Shown: piece after piece, positions 5,082-5,489 of the stretch | Position numbering within the stretch: the stretch's first letter is position 1 | Layout of the letters: every line of letters starts with the position of its first letter | NCBI GenBank assembly: GCA_025362825.1 | Contig: JANYFF010000318.1 | Location: 1-5,489, forward strand | From: Polaromonas sp. | Lineage (GTDB): Bacteria > Pseudomonadota > Gammaproteobacteria > Burkholderiales > Burkholderiaceae_C | DNA: 5,489 nucleotides | Reading direction: 5' to 3' | Made by a program: the position numbers and the translations under genes | Notes under the pieces: model-generated | What the model was told of the DNA's origin: nothing | Database searches by the model: none | What the model saw: the letters and a program-made list of their open reading frames with translations, nothing else

Positions 5082-5489
5082 ATGTTCAAAAAAGTACTGG
5101 CATTTTTTGCCGCCATGTCCCTCGTCGCAGCGTTTGCCGCTGTTGACGTCAACAAGGCGACCGACGCCGAACTTGACGGTATCAAGGGCATTGGGCCCGT
5201 GACCACCAAGCTGATCACCAGCGAGCGCAAAAAAGGCGATTTCAAGAACTGGGACGACTTCATCACCCGCGTTAAAGGTGTGGGCGACAAGCGCGCTGCC
5301 GAATTCTCGGCATCCGGGCTGACCGTCGGCAGCTCGGCCTACACCGGTCCAAGCGCATCCGATGCCAAAGCCAAGGCTGCAAAAGCTGACGCCAAAAAGT
5401 CTGACAAAACCATCGGCGAAAAAACCAAGGATGCAGCTGTTGCCACCAAGGACGCCGTCAAAGGCGCCGCTGTAGCAACCAAAGACGCT
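5082..5489 (+). CDS. Exported ComEA-like helix-hairpin-helix protein with Lys/Ala-rich repeat tail (3' end cut off)
   Basis: The frame is open for 136 codons to the window edge, so the C-terminus is missing. Residues 1-19 look like a Sec signal peptide: MFKK, a hydrophobic core, then AAFA before AVDVN, with cleavage likely after A19 or A20. Residues 21-82 are a ComEA-type domain with VDVNKATDAELDGIKGIG at 21-38 (first hairpin, IKGIG at 34-38) and VKGVGDKRAAEF at 64-75 (second hairpin). Helix-hairpin-helix motifs bind DNA backbone non-specifically; ComEA itself captures DNA in the periplasm during natural transformation. From about residue 94 the chain is mostly Ala, Lys, Asp and Thr, and residues 115-136 carry an 11-residue repeat containing AVATKDA. 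A periplasmic DNA-binding role is inferred; many such proteins in Burkholderiales have no tested function, so I give no symbol. It has its own strong ribosome binding site and lies 127 bases after hldD, so it may be a separate unit. Confidence 0.85.
   Translation, partial: MFKKVLAFFAAMSLVAAFAAVDVNKATDAELDGIKGIGPVTTKLITSERKKGDFKNWDDFITRVKGVGDKRAAEFSASGLTVGSSAYTGPSASDAKAKAAKADAKKSDKTIGEKTKDAAVATKDAVKGAAVATKDA

Overview
The window is a conserved housekeeping and envelope-biogenesis locus, all on the + strand, most likely from a betaproteobacterium of the order Burkholderiales. A Comamonadaceae member of the Rhodoferax/Polaromonas type is my best guess, made from protein resemblance and gene order without a database search. 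The order is rpsA (3' part), ihfB, lapA, lapB, rfaE1 (hldA), hldD (rfaD), and a ComEA-like helix-hairpin-helix protein cut by the window end. GC is moderately high, coding density is high, and I see no frameshifts, tRNAs, rRNAs, CRISPR arrays, transposases or phage genes.

Region 1 (1-1291) is information processing. The last three S1 domains of ribosomal protein S1 are followed by a strong intrinsic terminator and then by the beta subunit of integration host factor. ihfB has no visible Shine-Dalgarno sequence. Its leader after the terminator is short and pyrimidine-rich.

Region 2 (1292-2799) is control of lipopolysaccharide (LPS) synthesis. A -10-like box and a good ribosome binding site precede lapA, which starts with GTG. 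lapB overlaps the end of lapA by 11 bases. In E. coli LapB brings LpxC to the FtsH protease and so sets the rate of lipid A synthesis. The first 14 codons of lapA contain a textbook intrinsic-terminator shape (8-bp perfect stem followed by eight T), which may act as an attenuator or stop read-through. This is the most interesting signal in the window.

Region 3 (2800-4954) is the heptose branch of LPS core synthesis. A 184-base spacer full of short hairpins, resembling a dispersed palindromic repeat, leads into the single-domain heptose-7-phosphate kinase rfaE1. The ADP-heptose epimerase hldD follows 15 bases later. The nucleotidyltransferase step (hldC/rfaE2), isomerase (gmhA) and phosphatase (gmhB) are not in the window. 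LapB sets lipid A flux and RfaE1/HldD supply the heptose that is added next, so regions 2 and 3 are functionally linked.

Region 4 (4955-5489) has a spacer with two inverted repeats, then an exported small helix-hairpin-helix protein with a Lys/Ala-rich tail. The tail ends in an 11-residue repeat when the window stops.

No stretch above 300 bases lacks a gene. I found no convincing undescribed system. The points worth a second look are the terminator inside lapA, the structured lapB-rfaE1 spacer, and the repeat tail of the last gene.
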